DNA from: Gnetum montanum
Lineage: Eukaryota > Streptophyta > Gnetopsida > Gnetales > Gnetaceae
Reading direction: 5' to 3'
DNA: 64,000 bases
NCBI GenBank assembly: GCA_015680685.1
Contig: MNCI01010388.1
Location: 11,000 to 74,999 of the forward strand
A program made the translations under genes and the position numbers. Positions 24,098-36,645 of this stretch are shown here, in pieces (position 1 is the first letter of the stretch; every line of letters begins with the position of its first letter). Under the pieces are notes generated by a model that had not been told where the DNA came from, made no database searches, and was given only the letters and a program-made list of their open reading frames with translations.

Positions 24098-24454
24098 CCT
24101 TTGTAACCCTTTCTTGTATCACAGGTAATCCTGCATGTTGTCTATACCCCATTGACTACTAGTGTACACGTCACACCCTTGTGGTTGCCTAAGCACTGGG
24201 TGGTGCAAATTAGTCGCAACAATGGTTCCTCTAGAACCCTACAGGATGAAAGCCTCCAACCATTTACTATACTACATTTACTCTATTCACTACCCTATGC
24301 TGCCTGCATCTCATGTGGTGTAGTGAACCTCTCAGCGTAATAGTCTTGCTTAGCATTGCAGGCATAGCAGTGAAGGAAGCCAGCTTCTGACACTCCCCAA
24401 CATACCCCATTTCAACCTCTCCCTTCTCTACAGTTTTCCTTTTAATATAAGAAA
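24098..24454. other. Element C leader, no gene seen
   Basis: Untranslated stretch between primer site and gag. It holds no frame or motif that I can support. Confidence 0.5.
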
Positions 24455-27440
24455 ATGACTCCCACAACCACTGCCATTTCCACCTCGGACCTAGAGGTCC
24501 CCTACTCTGTCCAACACGTGACAAGTCCCAAGCAATCATCCAGCCTAGTGCTGGCACCATGACAATCACTTAGGCCACGGCACCTCTCATCTGAGCGCTT
24601 GGCACAAGACATAGAGTAATATGATTTCCTGTGTGCAAAATTCTAGGAGAACCTACCCTTGGATCACCAGGAACCCAAGGATAGATGTAACTTCTAGTTC
24701 CTCCACCAAAAAGGGAGGGAGTTCATCCCTACTCTTGATGTCACCATCCCTCTAACTGAAGTGTATCAATGGATGTTAAACTAGTTTATGCAAGTGAGTA
24801 GGTCTAGGGAACGGGACATAGCATCCCATTACGATGAAGCATTTTATGACAGACAGGAAGACTTGGAATCCCACTCCGAAGGTAGTGGCCAGACCTATGC
24901 CACAGCTATCCCTTCCACCACAGTCTTCTAGTTAAACCCACTCTTCTCCTCTGCCCCCTTCATGGTTGTCACAACCCTACCATAACCCACACCTTTGTCA
25001 GCCATGGGCAATCACCCTGTACTTTCAACGTACCAGTAAGTGGGCCCCTCAACTTCTTTCCCAACTACCCTCCCTTCACAATCTATTCCAGCATTGTACC
25101 CAACATCAATCACGACTACACTACCATACGTGCACACTCTATCCACGTCACAGTCACATGTCAGTTTCACTCCTAATTCCTCAACTACACCTGTCCCACC
25201 ACCACCAGCAGACCCAGTCTCAATAGCATGGTGGACTTCATCAGTTTCTCTACATACTACACAGCCATCTTAGATGTTACACTACATGCAACCCCAAGCG
25301 TACCAGCTTTTGCATGTAGTACAGCAAAATGCAGGGCTATGGGCCACCTCACCAACTGGGCAATTAGCCAACCCCATGACACCACCAATAGCCACTACCC
25401 CAACAGCACCACCCACTAGGTGGTGGACTACCCAGGCAACACCACTTGTTTTAGCAGCTTCAACAATGCCTCCCATGAGATAGGTCACCACCCCAATAGC
25501 CCCATCATCCATGATGGCTTCTCACATACCTCTGCAACCATCTCCAATGTCCCCAGGTCTGGATCAAGCTTTGCAACTCATCCAAACCCTCACAAAGGAA
25601 ATCAAACAACTTAAATCCATCGGTTCTGACACTGTACAAGTCATGGACTTTTATCATGATGACCCTATCAGCCTGGTAGTGCCGATGTTCTTATTTCCCC
25701 CTAGGGTGCCACTCCTCAAATTTACAAAATACAATGGGAAGGGTGATCCCAATGCACACTTGGTAACCTTCATCTCTGAGTCTCTACTGATACACCCATG
25801 GCCACACATCATCATCCATGTCTTTGTCATGTCTCTGATAGGCCAAGCTCTGGACTGGTACCATGCACTCCCACGCACCTCCATCTCCATCTTGGAAGAG
25901 CTACTCAGCTAGTTCATGACTCGCTTCAAGTACAACTTGAAACTGGAGGTCACGCTAGACCAACTCATGAGCAGGACCTGCTAGAATCTGTGTGGAGGTT
26001 CATACAGTAGTGGAGTGTAACCTTGAATGAGATACACAAGCCCATCGCTGAGGCCCACTTGTTGGCCATCTTCAAGGATGCAGTAAATGACTTCATTAAG
26101 TCTAAGCTCTATTACTTGGCCTCGTGCTCCCTCAACCAGGCATTTGCATAGACCAAAAGCATTTAGAACATGGTTGAAGCTAGCAAGGACCCTACCTATG
26201 TCACATACAAAAATGCACACTTCAAGAAAGACAAAAAAAAGGGCAAGGCTATAGCAACAATAGTGACTACTATGGCCAAGGAAAACAAGCCTGACAACAG
26301 TAACAACAAAAAGGTGACCACAACACCTAATGTCACACTTGGCTCAAGCAACACCGGTCAACTCTCAACATCAACACCTGCAACACCAACCCAGTCGAGG
26401 CCCAACTTTGAGTGCAAGGACTGCTCTAAGTATACCCCCTTACCCATTAAGCCTTCAGAACTCCTGAAGCAATTTTTGGGAGCAGGGTGTATACAACATA
26501 AACGGATGTCAAAGGAGGCAATCAAACGCCATCAAAGGTACTGCAAAATTCTATGGAACCCCTCCTTAGCTACATCCAATGAACCTCCAGTCCTAAATAA
26601 TTTTAGGTTGGAGCATTTCTGTGACTATCACCAAGTGTGTGGTCATGATATGGACTACTATTTAGTGTTGAAAGACGATATACAACACATGATTGATCAA
26701 GCCAAGCTAGTCCTAGACAAGAGTAGTCTCGTTCACCCTGAAAACTAGTCAATGCATGTTTACAAATATCCCCTAAATGCTAATAATGTGTGATATACAA
26801 TCAACGTCATTGGCATTAACAACAATCCAGAACCACCATAGCAACCATTTGTGATGTGTATGCCTCCTCATAGCGCAGAAACGCCAACACCAACAAAAAC
26901 AACATCACAGCAACCGTTTGTCCTTAAAGTACCTCGTTAGACATCCACCCTTGCACCTTTTGTGCTTAAAGTGGTACCATCACCCATGCTAACACAACAA
27001 GCACCATTTTTCATTAAGGTGCCAAAACATCTAAGCTCCCCTACCTAAATCTAGGTAACAAAAATAGCACCACAACCTCCTCATTCAAAAAAATGTGAAG
27101 AGTGCCTAGCAGACTAGTAGGCTAGAGAACACACTACATTAGGTCCCTCCAAGCCTACCCCCTTGTCCTCAATGCCCATGGCTCCTTCATCATCAACAAC
27201 TAGTAACACTACACAGATGTGATCATCACCTTCCCATCCAAGAAAGCCCAATGCTCAACCAGGAACCACTCCCCCTCGGGAGATTCATCTTCTAGGATGA
27301 ATAGAGGGGGAAAGCGGTAACAAACAACAAGATGGCGGGTAGGAATTTCTCAACACCCTCACATAGGTCAAATAGGCCTTGAAGTAGAAAAACATGAATT
27401 TAAGCCTATATGACCTGATAATGACTTCCACTGTGCATCA
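24455..27440 (+). pseudogene. Element C gag remnant
   Basis: The first good start is the ATG at 24455 (MTPTTTAISTSD). A Ser/Thr/Pro-rich N-terminal third of about 350 residues follows. The Gag core is at about 25630-26160: KYNGKGDPNAHLVTF, MSLIGQALDWYHALPR and LNQAFA. A lysine-rich basic stretch (KKDKKKGKAIA) starts near 26225. A Cys/His knuckle-like motif, HFCDYHQVCGHDMDYY, is near 26615-26665. A proline-rich linker with repeated PFVLKVP-like words spans 26880-27040. Gag and protease appear to form one long frame in the original element. Stops and a shift near 25980 break it. Gag would build the particle that carries element RNA. Confidence 0.85.
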
Positions 27441-28141
27441 TGCATGTTAACATCCATCCTAGTTGACAAAAACATATTGACCAAAGAGAAACCAATCCAT
27501 GCTATCATGCTTCCCTCTACGGCTAAAGAACTATGGCCAGCTCAATTGACATTTCACGATAGGTCTAGTACAAGATCCAAAGGGTACACGTTGATGACGG
27601 GGCCACTACCAATGTCATCCCATTTTCCATAGTGGACAAATTGGGCTTGGTTGATCAAATCAAGCCCACGACAACTTCTTGCTTGAAATTGTTCAATGGG
27701 AAGGGAACTGTCCACATTAACTTTGTGGCAAGGGACTACTTCCCCACAAGCAAGGTATTCATTATCATGGAAGAGATGCCCAAGTTCAACCTAATCTTTG
27801 GGAGGTCATGGTTAACCCAATTAAGGATTGTCTCTTCACCGATACATCAAGAAATTCACTTACCCTACGTGGGCGGGGAGGTGATGATCTATGGTGACGA
27901 AGCGGCTACCCAAGCCATAAACAACATTGACATGGAGCAGGGTTTGGAGATAGTAATCTCTAAGAACAAAGAATTTGTTCATACTAAAATCCCTTGTGTG
28001 ACCAATGAGCTGGCCAAAAATGCCAACTCAAATAAAGAAGCCACATGGGCCGAGCTACCTTTTCAAATAGTGGACAACAACATAGAAGAATACCATAACA
28101 AAGCTTCTTGGCTATATGCTAGAAAACAACTGCATAATTAG
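27441..28141 (+). pseudogene. Element C aspartic protease, C-terminal end of gag-pro
   Basis: The retropepsin active site reads VDDGATTNVIP with the catalytic Asp kept (27593-27601), and the C-terminal marker NLIFGRSWL is at about 27795. The frame is open from about 27590 to the TAG at 28139-28141, so this is one of the better preserved parts of C. It ends about 810 bp before pol, and the gap carries the hairpin minisatellite. A 27444 frame upstream is shifted, so the whole gag-pro is defective. Confidence 0.85.
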
Positions 28142-28953
28142 AGATTACCTCTAATCCAATTCCATAAAGGATTGGCTTTAACATTTTTTATCTCCTTCCG
28201 TCTCATTTTTAGCATCATGTTCACTGTTTACATTATGTTCATTTTAGCAACATCATGTTCACTATTTACATTATGTTCATTTTAGCAACATGTTCACTAT
28301 TTGCATTATATTTATTTTTAGCATTACTATCACTGTTTACATTGTTTTAATTGTTTGCATCATGTCTACTGTTCACCTTCGCATCATCTCTACTATTTAC
28401 ATTATGTCCACCATTTACATCATAATTGTTTCTTGCACTGATTATCTACCACTATGGCCCTGGATGGCCTCAAACTAACACCTCAGCCTGAAATGACCTT
28501 AAACTATTGAAATGGCCCAGAATGGCCTTAAACTACCATCGCGGTCCGCTATGACCTTAAACTGGCAACCTTAACCTTCTTTACAAATTTTACATTGTTC
28601 CGATCTGCAATGACCTTAAACTAGCAATTTTAACATTCTTTTTACATTTAAAACCCAGTGACGATCTGCAAAGACCTTAAACTAGTAAATTTAGCATTCC
28701 TTTTACATTTTAGACCTGGTGACAATCTACTATGACCTTAAACTAGAAACTTTAACTCACAATATTACATGGTTACGGTCTACTAAGACATTAAACTAGC
28801 AATTTCAATTTACAAATTTTTGCATAGTGGCGGTCTGCTAAGACCTTAAACTAGCAACTATCTTATGTTGCATTATTACTTTACAAATATTCATTACACG
28901 CTATTACTGCAAACAGGTATCACTTGACTTGTTCTATTTGCTTATTGTGATAG
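28142..28953 (+). other. Intron-like spacer between gag-pro and pol of element C, with hairpin repeats
   Basis: The spacer is gene-free. A T-rich first part (28180-28430, repeats of ATTATGTTCATTTTAGC type) is followed by nine hairpin units at 28440-28865, consensus GGTCTGCTAAGACCTTAAAC plus TAGCA. It ends in CTTATTGTGATAG just before the pol frame. This is where Ogre elements have a spliced intron. Splicing is inferred from position and the 3' end only. Confidence 0.6.
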
Positions 28954-31100
28954 GTCCAATCGAAAAATGGCTATGCATGGTAACCTTTGTTTGTCTTTGA
29001 CCTTGACACGGGTCCCTATGGCAGGTTTACAAGATGCTTGAATCTAGAACTGGTAGACTTTGGATTATCCACTCATGACATCATAGCATCCCTAGAAACA
29101 TCTCTAGACTAGCCCGAACATCTAGTCCAACCTTAGACTTAGAGGCTAAGGATGTGACTGAGGACCCTCTTATTGAAATCCCTATAACTACCCCTAGAGG
29201 TGAAGCAAAAACCCTAAAAGTTAGCTTCCTATTACATCCACAGGTACATCAAAACATATCAAAAGTTCTCAATGATAATGTTAAAGTGTTTGCCTGGTCA
29301 TATGATGACATGCTGAGCCTAGACCCATAGCTCATACAGCACAACATTATCCTAGATCTGCGTGTCAAGGCAGTCAAGCAAAAGGCTCGCAAAATCAAAC
29401 CGGAGATTGCACTAGCTATACGTGATGAAATCACCAAGCTTTATCAAGTTGGTTTCATATGGGTGATTGATTACTCGGAATGGGTATCGAACATCGTTGT
29501 AGTTTCTAAGAAAATGGGAGGTATACGAATTTGTATAGACTTTCGAGACCTAAACAAAGTAACGATTAAGGATGACTTCCCATTACCAAGTATCGATCAA
29601 CTTATTAACACTATAGTTGGTCATGCCTTACTATCCTTCATGGATGGGTTCTCAAGCTATAACCAGATCCATATAAACCTAGAGCATCAATTGGCAACCA
29701 CTTTCATGACCCCTTGGGGAACCTTTTGTTACACAATGATGCCCTTTAAATTGAAAAACGCTAGAGCAACCTATCAACGAGCGATGACATACATTTTAGT
29801 GACTACCTCTTAGAGAGATTAAATGATTACATTGATAACATAGCAGTCAAGTATAAGGAAGCTATTGATCATCCCAACGATCTCAATATACTCCTCCAAT
29901 GTTTTCATAGGCATGACCTATGCCTCAACCCTAGGAAGTGTGTTGTCAGAGTTAAAACCGAACACATGCTTGGTTTTGTAGTGTCGGAAACAGGAATACG
30001 AGTGGTCCTTGATAAAGTGAGGGCCATCATCAACATAGCACCACCTACAAACCTTAAAGAGTTACGTGGGTTACAAGGCAAATTAAAGTTTATCAGAAGG
30101 TTTATCGCGAAGTTGACAGACAAGCTACACCCCATGCAACACTTGCTTAAGAAGGGGGTCAACTTCAAGTGGATAGATCAATGTCAACAAGCCTTTGGTA
30201 ACCTAAAGAAATAGCTTTTGCATCTCCCAACTATTTACCCACCATAGAGGGATAAGCTTTTCTACATCTACCTTGCCATCTTAGACACATCTATTGCAGC
30301 ATTGCTATGTTAGAAAAGAGATGACCGGTCTGAAATCCTGGTCTATTACTTAAGCCATGCATTAATTTCTTATGAGGCAAAGTACAATGAGGTAGAAAAA
30401 TATTGTCTCTCCCTAGTATTTGCTCTCAAAAAGTGGAGACATTACCTATTTCATAGCAAAGTTAACATCATATGCAAGAGCAACATACTTTGATCTATCA
30501 CAACTAACTTATACAAGAGCAATAGGGTAGCCCGATGGAAAGCTATAACAATAGAATTTGATTTACATTATATGACACAATCATCAACAAAGGGTCAAGA
30601 AATAGCCACAAAGCTTACAACTTCACCCGTTGATGATCAGGCAATAATAGAACCCAAATTCCTAGATGAACATATCAATAGTCTAAGCCTTGTACCATCT
30701 GACTTTGAAGCAAGTTTACATTTTGACGACACTTCAAATATAGAAGGTGGTAGTGCTACTGCTATTCTTACATTTCCCTCTGGGGAAATTCAACCCTTCA
30801 TATACCATTTCACATTCCTTTGCACCAACAATGTGGCCAAGTATGAAGGACTTCTTAGGGGCCTCTTAGCAGCTCAAGAGGTAAAGATCCAACATTTGGT
30901 AAACCATGGCGACTCACAATTAGTTGTCAACCAGATTACTAAAGTCTGTGCTTGCAAGGCTTCACATTTACAACCTTATTGCGATCTAGCCAAGAGTTTA
31001 CTAAAATAGTTTACAACGTTAGACATTCAACACATGCCTCATAACGAGAACACAATAGCTGATGCGCTAGCCACATTAGCATTAAACGTGCCATTACACC
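28954..31100 (+). pseudogene. Element C pol: reverse transcriptase, RNase H and second RNase H
   Basis: After a linker with DLEAKDVTEDPL, RT runs from about 29400 to 30215: RICIDFRDLNKVTIKDDFP, FMDGFSSYNQIHI and WGTFCYTMMPF. YVDD is changed to YIDN (29828-29839). Gypsy RNase H follows (30230-30610, YYLSHALISYEAKYNEVEK, ending STKGQEIATKL). A second RNase H covers about 30700-31100 (LHFDDTS, TNNVAKYEGLLRGLL, ENTIADALATLALN). The double RNase H defines the Tat/Ogre type. There are fewer stops than in A, for example at 29327, 29814 and 30214, plus a shift near 29810. The gene is defective by stops and by the lost catalytic Asp. Confidence 0.9.
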
Positions 31101-32437
31101 TATGTGTAACCTTGCCCGCTTCAATAATAGAATGCATAGATCCTATTACTCAAGTGGCACACATCACATCTATAAGTGCAATAGATACCCAAGAGTGGTA
31201 CACCAACATCAAAGCTTACCTTCAACATCGCGAACCTCCACATGGCTTGACATCCACTCAAAAGGATGCAATATGGAAGCAAGCACGGCAATATGTCCTA
31301 ATAGGAGATAACACCTTATGCAAATGCTCCTTTGATGGGATATTTCTAACTTATGTTAGTGGGGAACAAGCACAAAATATTGTTAATGAAGTTCATGAGG
31401 GACTATGTGAAGGGCACATAGCTCCTAGGGCTATGGCAGCAAAAATCAATGGCCTAAGGTACTACTAGCCTTGCATAGAATGAGATTTCCTTGCCAAAGT
31501 TAGGACATGCGATGTATGTCAATGCCATGTGAATCTCATACATGTGTGGCCCACTGAATTTCATCCTACATAGATCATGTGGCCATTCCAACATTGGGGA
31601 CTAGACATCATAGGACCCATCACACCTAAGTCTTTTGTAGGACATAGCTTCATTATCACCACAACCGAATACTTCACAAAGTGGGTAGAGGCTATTCGCC
31701 TGAGGAAGACCACATCTCAACAGGTCTACCACTTTATCCTGGATAACATAGTAACAAGGTTTGGTCTTCCCATAGCTATTGTGATAGACAACAGGCCATA
31801 ATTTAGTAGCATGGAAACCAAAACCTTTTTTCACAACCTTGGCATCAAACACTGTTTTTCATCGTCATACTACCCATAGGCAAACGATCAAGAAGAGGCA
31901 ACAAACAAAGCCATCATTAACCTTCTGAAAAAGATGCTTAGCAGCAGCAAGAGGTGATGGCATGAGCAAATCCTCTACATGTTGTGGGCTTACTGTACAA
32001 CATGCAGAATAGCTATAGGTAAGACCCCATACATTCTCGTTTATGAATCTAAAGTAGTGTTACCTCTTGAATGGTAGGTTCCATCACTTCAAATGATCCT
32101 CTCAAACATTGTGGATGAGACTCAAAACAACAAGTCCAGGATCATTGATCTTAACACTGTAGAGGAGGAGTGTGCCCAAACACTTGGTCACATCAAATGG
32201 TACTAGGACAAGCAATGGCAAAAGCATCATTGCAACCTACATCAACGGTCAATCAAAAAGGGGGACCTAGTCCTCAAGGCTATTCATGAACCTATACGCA
32301 AATTCTCAGCAAACTAGGAAGGTCCTTTCATAGTCATGAAATCCTATGAGAATGGGGCCTTCAAACTAGCTGATATGGATGGCAATGAATTCACAAATCC
32401 CATCAACCACTTATACCTCAAGCCATACTATGTTTGA
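31101..32437 (+). pseudogene. Element C pol: integrase
   Basis: A spacer leads to the HHCC zinc-binding part (31385-31530: EVHEGLCEGHIAPR, then CDVCQCH). The catalytic core runs from about 31590 (WGLDIIGPITPKSFVGHSF) to IVIDNRP at 31800, where the family has DNGP. The C-terminal part ends KPYYV with TGA at 32435-32437. Stops interrupt it at 31468, 31572 and 31799 among others. The last three domains keep the family order, which helps to fix the ends of the broken copies A and B. Confidence 0.88.
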
Positions 32438-32479
32438 CCCAAAGGATTGCATCAGGTACAAAGCAAGGTAAGCAAACTT

Positions 32480-32790
32480 CTACTACGACATAAAACTAGC
32501 ATAGAATGTCCGTTATGATGTAAAACTAGCATAGATAGTCCGCTATGACTATAAACTAGCACAGCATGTCTGCTATGATGTTAAATTGGCACAACACATC
32601 CTTCAGCTATGATGTAAAACTAGCATCCATAGCATGGTCTGCTACAACCTTAAACTGGCCATCCACCATCTGCTACAATGATAAACTAGCACAGTAGTCT
32701 GCTAGGACTTTAAACTAGCACATCACGGTCTACTAGGACCTTAAACCAGTACATCTGATGGTCTACCAAGACCTTAAACTGGGTTTGCAG
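32480..32790 (+). repeat. Hairpin minisatellite downstream of element C pol, about 10 units
   Basis: Units such as GGTCTACCAAGACCTTAAAC and GGTCCGCTATGAC...AAACTAGCA are spaced about 30 bp. The unit is the one found before pol in the same element. In C the stem is GGTCT/AGACC. In A it is GGCCT/AGGCC. Confidence 0.82.
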
Positions 32791-34117
32791 TGCTACTCCT
32801 CCCAGCTCACATCCACGACCCTACGAACAAACAAGCATGCACATTGCCAAAACTCCTAAACAACACAGGGTAGGACGTTGCAGTTCTAGAATGTAGTTCA
32901 CATTGTTAAGGAAACATCCTCTGGAACACATGCAACATCACCACCCTTGGCATCTTGCTAATCTTCTGGAGATGTTGTTTGACATCTTGCTAACCTTCCA
33001 AAGATACCACTATCACAATCACTCATCCTAGCAGTAGCTCTTGCCATTAGCACCTACTTCTGGAGTCCTGGCACTATTGTGGCCCAGCCACAAGGTTGCC
33101 ATCCTCTAGCCCTCACCATTGTCTGATTACAAGAGGCATTCAGCTATTAGGCTTCTCACCTTGCAGCTGGACTGCATGATGTTTACCTTGAGCAAGGAAT
33201 CTTGAGCACCTGCATCACCACTACTCCTAGCCTCTTCAGTGCTAACCTCTCTGGCCTTCCGTTACCAGAACCTATGTTGGCCTTCCTACTTTAGACATTG
33301 CATGCATTAGATGCAACATTTTCCACCCAACTAATGTCCAAAGCAGGCAAGACTTTTCCCTCACTTCACTTGATGGTCATTTTTTCTAGTTTTCTCTCTA
33401 TTGTGTTTGCAAGACAAAAGCCAAGATGGTGTTGTTCATAGATGCGCTTCACCACGAGAGTAAGACACTACATTGTTCCAAAATGATCAATTAGATTAGC
33501 CTAGCTACTTGCAAGTGCATGTCCTACTCCCTTTCAGATAGTTTAGCCTCCATTCCCTATACCTGCAATTTTTTGTATCCTCTTTACAAGCTTTCCAAAT
33601 ACACAAAGCCCTTTCACATGCCCAACCCCCAAGTCCATGATGGGTGTAACGCAGCTCTCCCCAACAATAAGATTGTTTGCAAGTGAACGTCGGTGTACAA
33701 CAAAGGAGAAGCGCAAAAATGCAAAAAAGATCAGAAAAGCTCAAAAAAAAAGGGAGACAAGTTCCTAAAAAATGGCACAGCAGGGAATTTACAATTGCTT
33801 TGGCCGTAAATTGACCATCTCTAAGCACTCCTGTGAGAGGTCAAAGGCCAACAAATAAAAACACCCATGCATGCTAACTCCCTCATAAGCACTCCAATGA
33901 GGGGTCACACTATGGCAACAGTTTTTCAAAGCATTTTACATCCATTTCTTCCCCGAACCTGTTTCCTCGAATCCATCCTTTGCCCCCTTACCTCATGTCA
34001 CCCTCCCAGTACTCTCAAATGTAGTAAAGCAAGGCACTGAAGAGTGATGTTGGTGTCTGGTTCTTCATGGTGTTTTGTATTATTTGTCAATGTCTCTTGG
34101 GTAGATCCTCTAGATGT
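32791..34117. other. Element C 3' untranslated region, no gene seen
   Basis: No supported frame. The last 60 bases resemble the region before the A LTR (TTGTCAATGTCTCTTGG, compare TTGTCAATGCCTCTTGG at 17852), which links the C and A families. Confidence 0.5.
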
Positions 34118-34134
34118 CAAAAAAGAGGGGTCAT
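34118..34134 (+). other. Polypurine tract of element C
   Basis: The purine-rich AAAAAAGAGGGGTCAT abuts the 3' LTR and matches the tract of element A in position and core (AAAGAGGGG). Confidence 0.72.
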
Positions 34135-36305
34135 TAAAACACCATAAATTTTAAGACTCTCATGATTCAACAGTCCTGAAATTTGGGCAAGGGTCCCCAC
34201 AAGCATGGTGTCACATTGGACCATGCAGACAATACCCTCTATGGCACAATCAACGTGGCATCCATCCACAAGGCCAATTTGCATGAAAGAGGCATTAGAG
34301 GTAGACCATATAGTCTGGAAAATTTTCTACCACCTGAGCTGACAAACTTGCTACACCTTCTAGTCTACCCAACTTGACACTTGACTTGGTTAATGGTCTA
34401 CCCAGGGACCATGCTAGGAGTTGCCGAAAGTGTTTAGGATGAGTGAAATAGTTCAACAAGTTTTTTAACTATGAGACTTGCTATGCTACATAGCATAGCA
34501 GGCCTTGGGAAGATTGATCAGGCATCCAAGATGCAGATTGACAACAATTCAATCCTCTGGGATATCTGCCCCACTTCATCCTTGATGGATGAGTAACATG
34601 ACATGGTCAAATGTGGCAAGTTTTGTCAGAAATCATTGCAATTTGAGTGTTACACTATGATGCACTACGCAGCGTAGCATAGCATAGCAGGGATGTACTC
34701 TGGTAATACTCCTACTCATATGGCTCTAATGGAGTAAGCATATTTGCCCATGCTCCAACCGTCAAATAGGTTTGCTCTACTGCCAAGACATGATCATCAT
34801 TCTGTGACAAAATGTTTACAAAGTAAGTCAAAATCTAAGTAACACAGGATGCTACACTATGCAGCGTAGCATAGCGTAGCAGGGATAGAATGCACAAAGG
34901 TCCTCTGCCAAGTAATTCCAGTAAGAGAATTGCACTTGGCCATACTCTAACCTCCAAGGCTACCTGTCCCACTTCACCCTCAGGCCCTGAACAAAGTTTT
35001 TTAACAAAGCATTGCAAATCATACGGGAATTCATGTTACATTAGCTGCTACACTATGCTACGCTACACAACATAGGACAATGTAGCAAGGATACAAAACA
35101 CCAAAGGTTCCAAGGATGAACTCAGTAGGTCTCAAGACTTTTTAGCATGAAAGAAAGGATTGCAGTTGCTTGCCTAGCCAGGCCTTAGGCTGGTATTTTT
35201 GGCTTTCAAGCAAGATTTCTTTCAAGACTGGTGGCTATGCTACACAACGTAGCATGCGAGTGTTTACACTACACTAATACACTGGGCATCGTAAACAATG
35301 TAACACTCACGTGGAAGCCCCAATACATATTTCATTAGCTCTAGGACTTGTTAGCAATGGTTACTCTTGCCCTGGCATCTCTTCAATGGACAAAATCAGC
35401 AAGTTTGCTCTATTTTTCACCCCGATGACTATCCCCAAAGTTGTCCCTATGCTTGACCATACTTGTGAGAGTACGAAAGATGTAGTCTTGGAGCACAGGC
35501 TCCATTTTGCATTCACTATTGGCATTCCTTGCAACAAATTTGGCAATTCATTGGATTCTGGCACATGCAGTTTAAATGGTATGGTCATAGCGTAGCAGGT
35601 TTCACATCCAACATTACACAATAGCATGGCACAGTAATGTTTACACTCTGTGGAACCCAGGACACGTGGCATCCAAACCACATTTCTCTCCCACATCTGG
35701 CTCTAATAATACCCCAACAAATAATTTTCAAGGGGTTGGCTTCTAGCATTTTTAGCATGGTTGCCATTTGGCATTGTTAGCTTTTGGAATCATCTTTCCT
35801 ATGGTTGTCGTTTTGAGCATTTTTGGCATTTGGGAATTTTGGCTTTCTAGCGATTAGCTTTGGCAAGGAGACTGGAAAGTAGAAGGTTCCTGTTAGTGTG
35901 CTGTTGACAATAGTTCAAGATCTGTGACCATACCACTTCAATGTAAGTTGTGTCTATCCACATTATGCATTAGTTGTACACCTTCAGCCAAACAAAGATC
36001 AAATCCCCTGATCTTGGGATGGTGCACCTTCTTACTCAAGCCTATTTCATTTTTTTCTATCATCATATTTTGCATTATTTTTCATCAGTTTACACTTGTA
36101 GCTCATCGCTTAATTTGCATACATCTTTAAAACAAACATTTACAGAAGGTTATTGTACACTGATTAAGTCCCTGTCTGATTGACTAGACCATTCAAGGCA
36201 CCCCGCTTCCGTTTACCCCAACATAGCCCTCGCATGGATCCAAGGTTAGGCTATATGCCTAGTGACCTCTCGATGTTCTAGCCATTGATGTTTTTAGTCG
36301 CTACA
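34135..36305 (+). repeat. Element C 3' LTR (about 2.17 kb)
   Basis: Direct repeat of 21897-24075. It begins TAAAACACCATAA and ends GTCGCTACA, followed by GGCTC. It carries the same series of palindromic blocks as the 5' copy. All frames in it are short. Confidence 0.92.
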
Positions 36306-36310
36306 GGCTC
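36306..36310. repeat. Target site duplication of element C, right copy (GGCTC)
   Basis: Matches 21892-21896 and sits at the resumed integrase frame of element B. Confidence 0.9.
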
Positions 36311-36645
36311 TATCAAATTTCATCAATGATGAACTAAACAAAGAGCTACATACCATTGACCTAGATTGGGTGGAAGAGCAGTGGGTACAAATGCCTGCTC
36401 ACATTGAGTAGTACCAAGAGAGACAAAAACAATAGCACCACCATGACCCAAACAAATAAAAGATCAAGAAGGAAGACTTAGTACTCAAGACTATTTGTGA
36501 GCATGCGTACAAGTTCTCAACCAACGAGGATTCTTTTTTGATCTCCAAGGCCTATGAAAATAGAGCCTTTAGAAGAGCAGACATGGATGAGAATGAGTTG
36601 GCCAATCTGGTTAATCATTTTTATCTAAATCCATACTACATCTAA
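36311..36645 (+). pseudogene. Element B integrase C-terminal end
   Basis: The frame resumes after element C with SNFINDELNKELHTIDLDW and continues to YLNPYYI and a TAA at 36643-36645. It matches the end of A (16250-16583) and C (32085-32437). One in-frame stop is at about 36410, where the family has Tyr or Gln sequence. Confidence 0.85.

Noticed and set aside
24267-24569. A 100-codon minus-strand frame
   Set aside because: It overlaps the start of element C gag in the opposite sense and has no motif.
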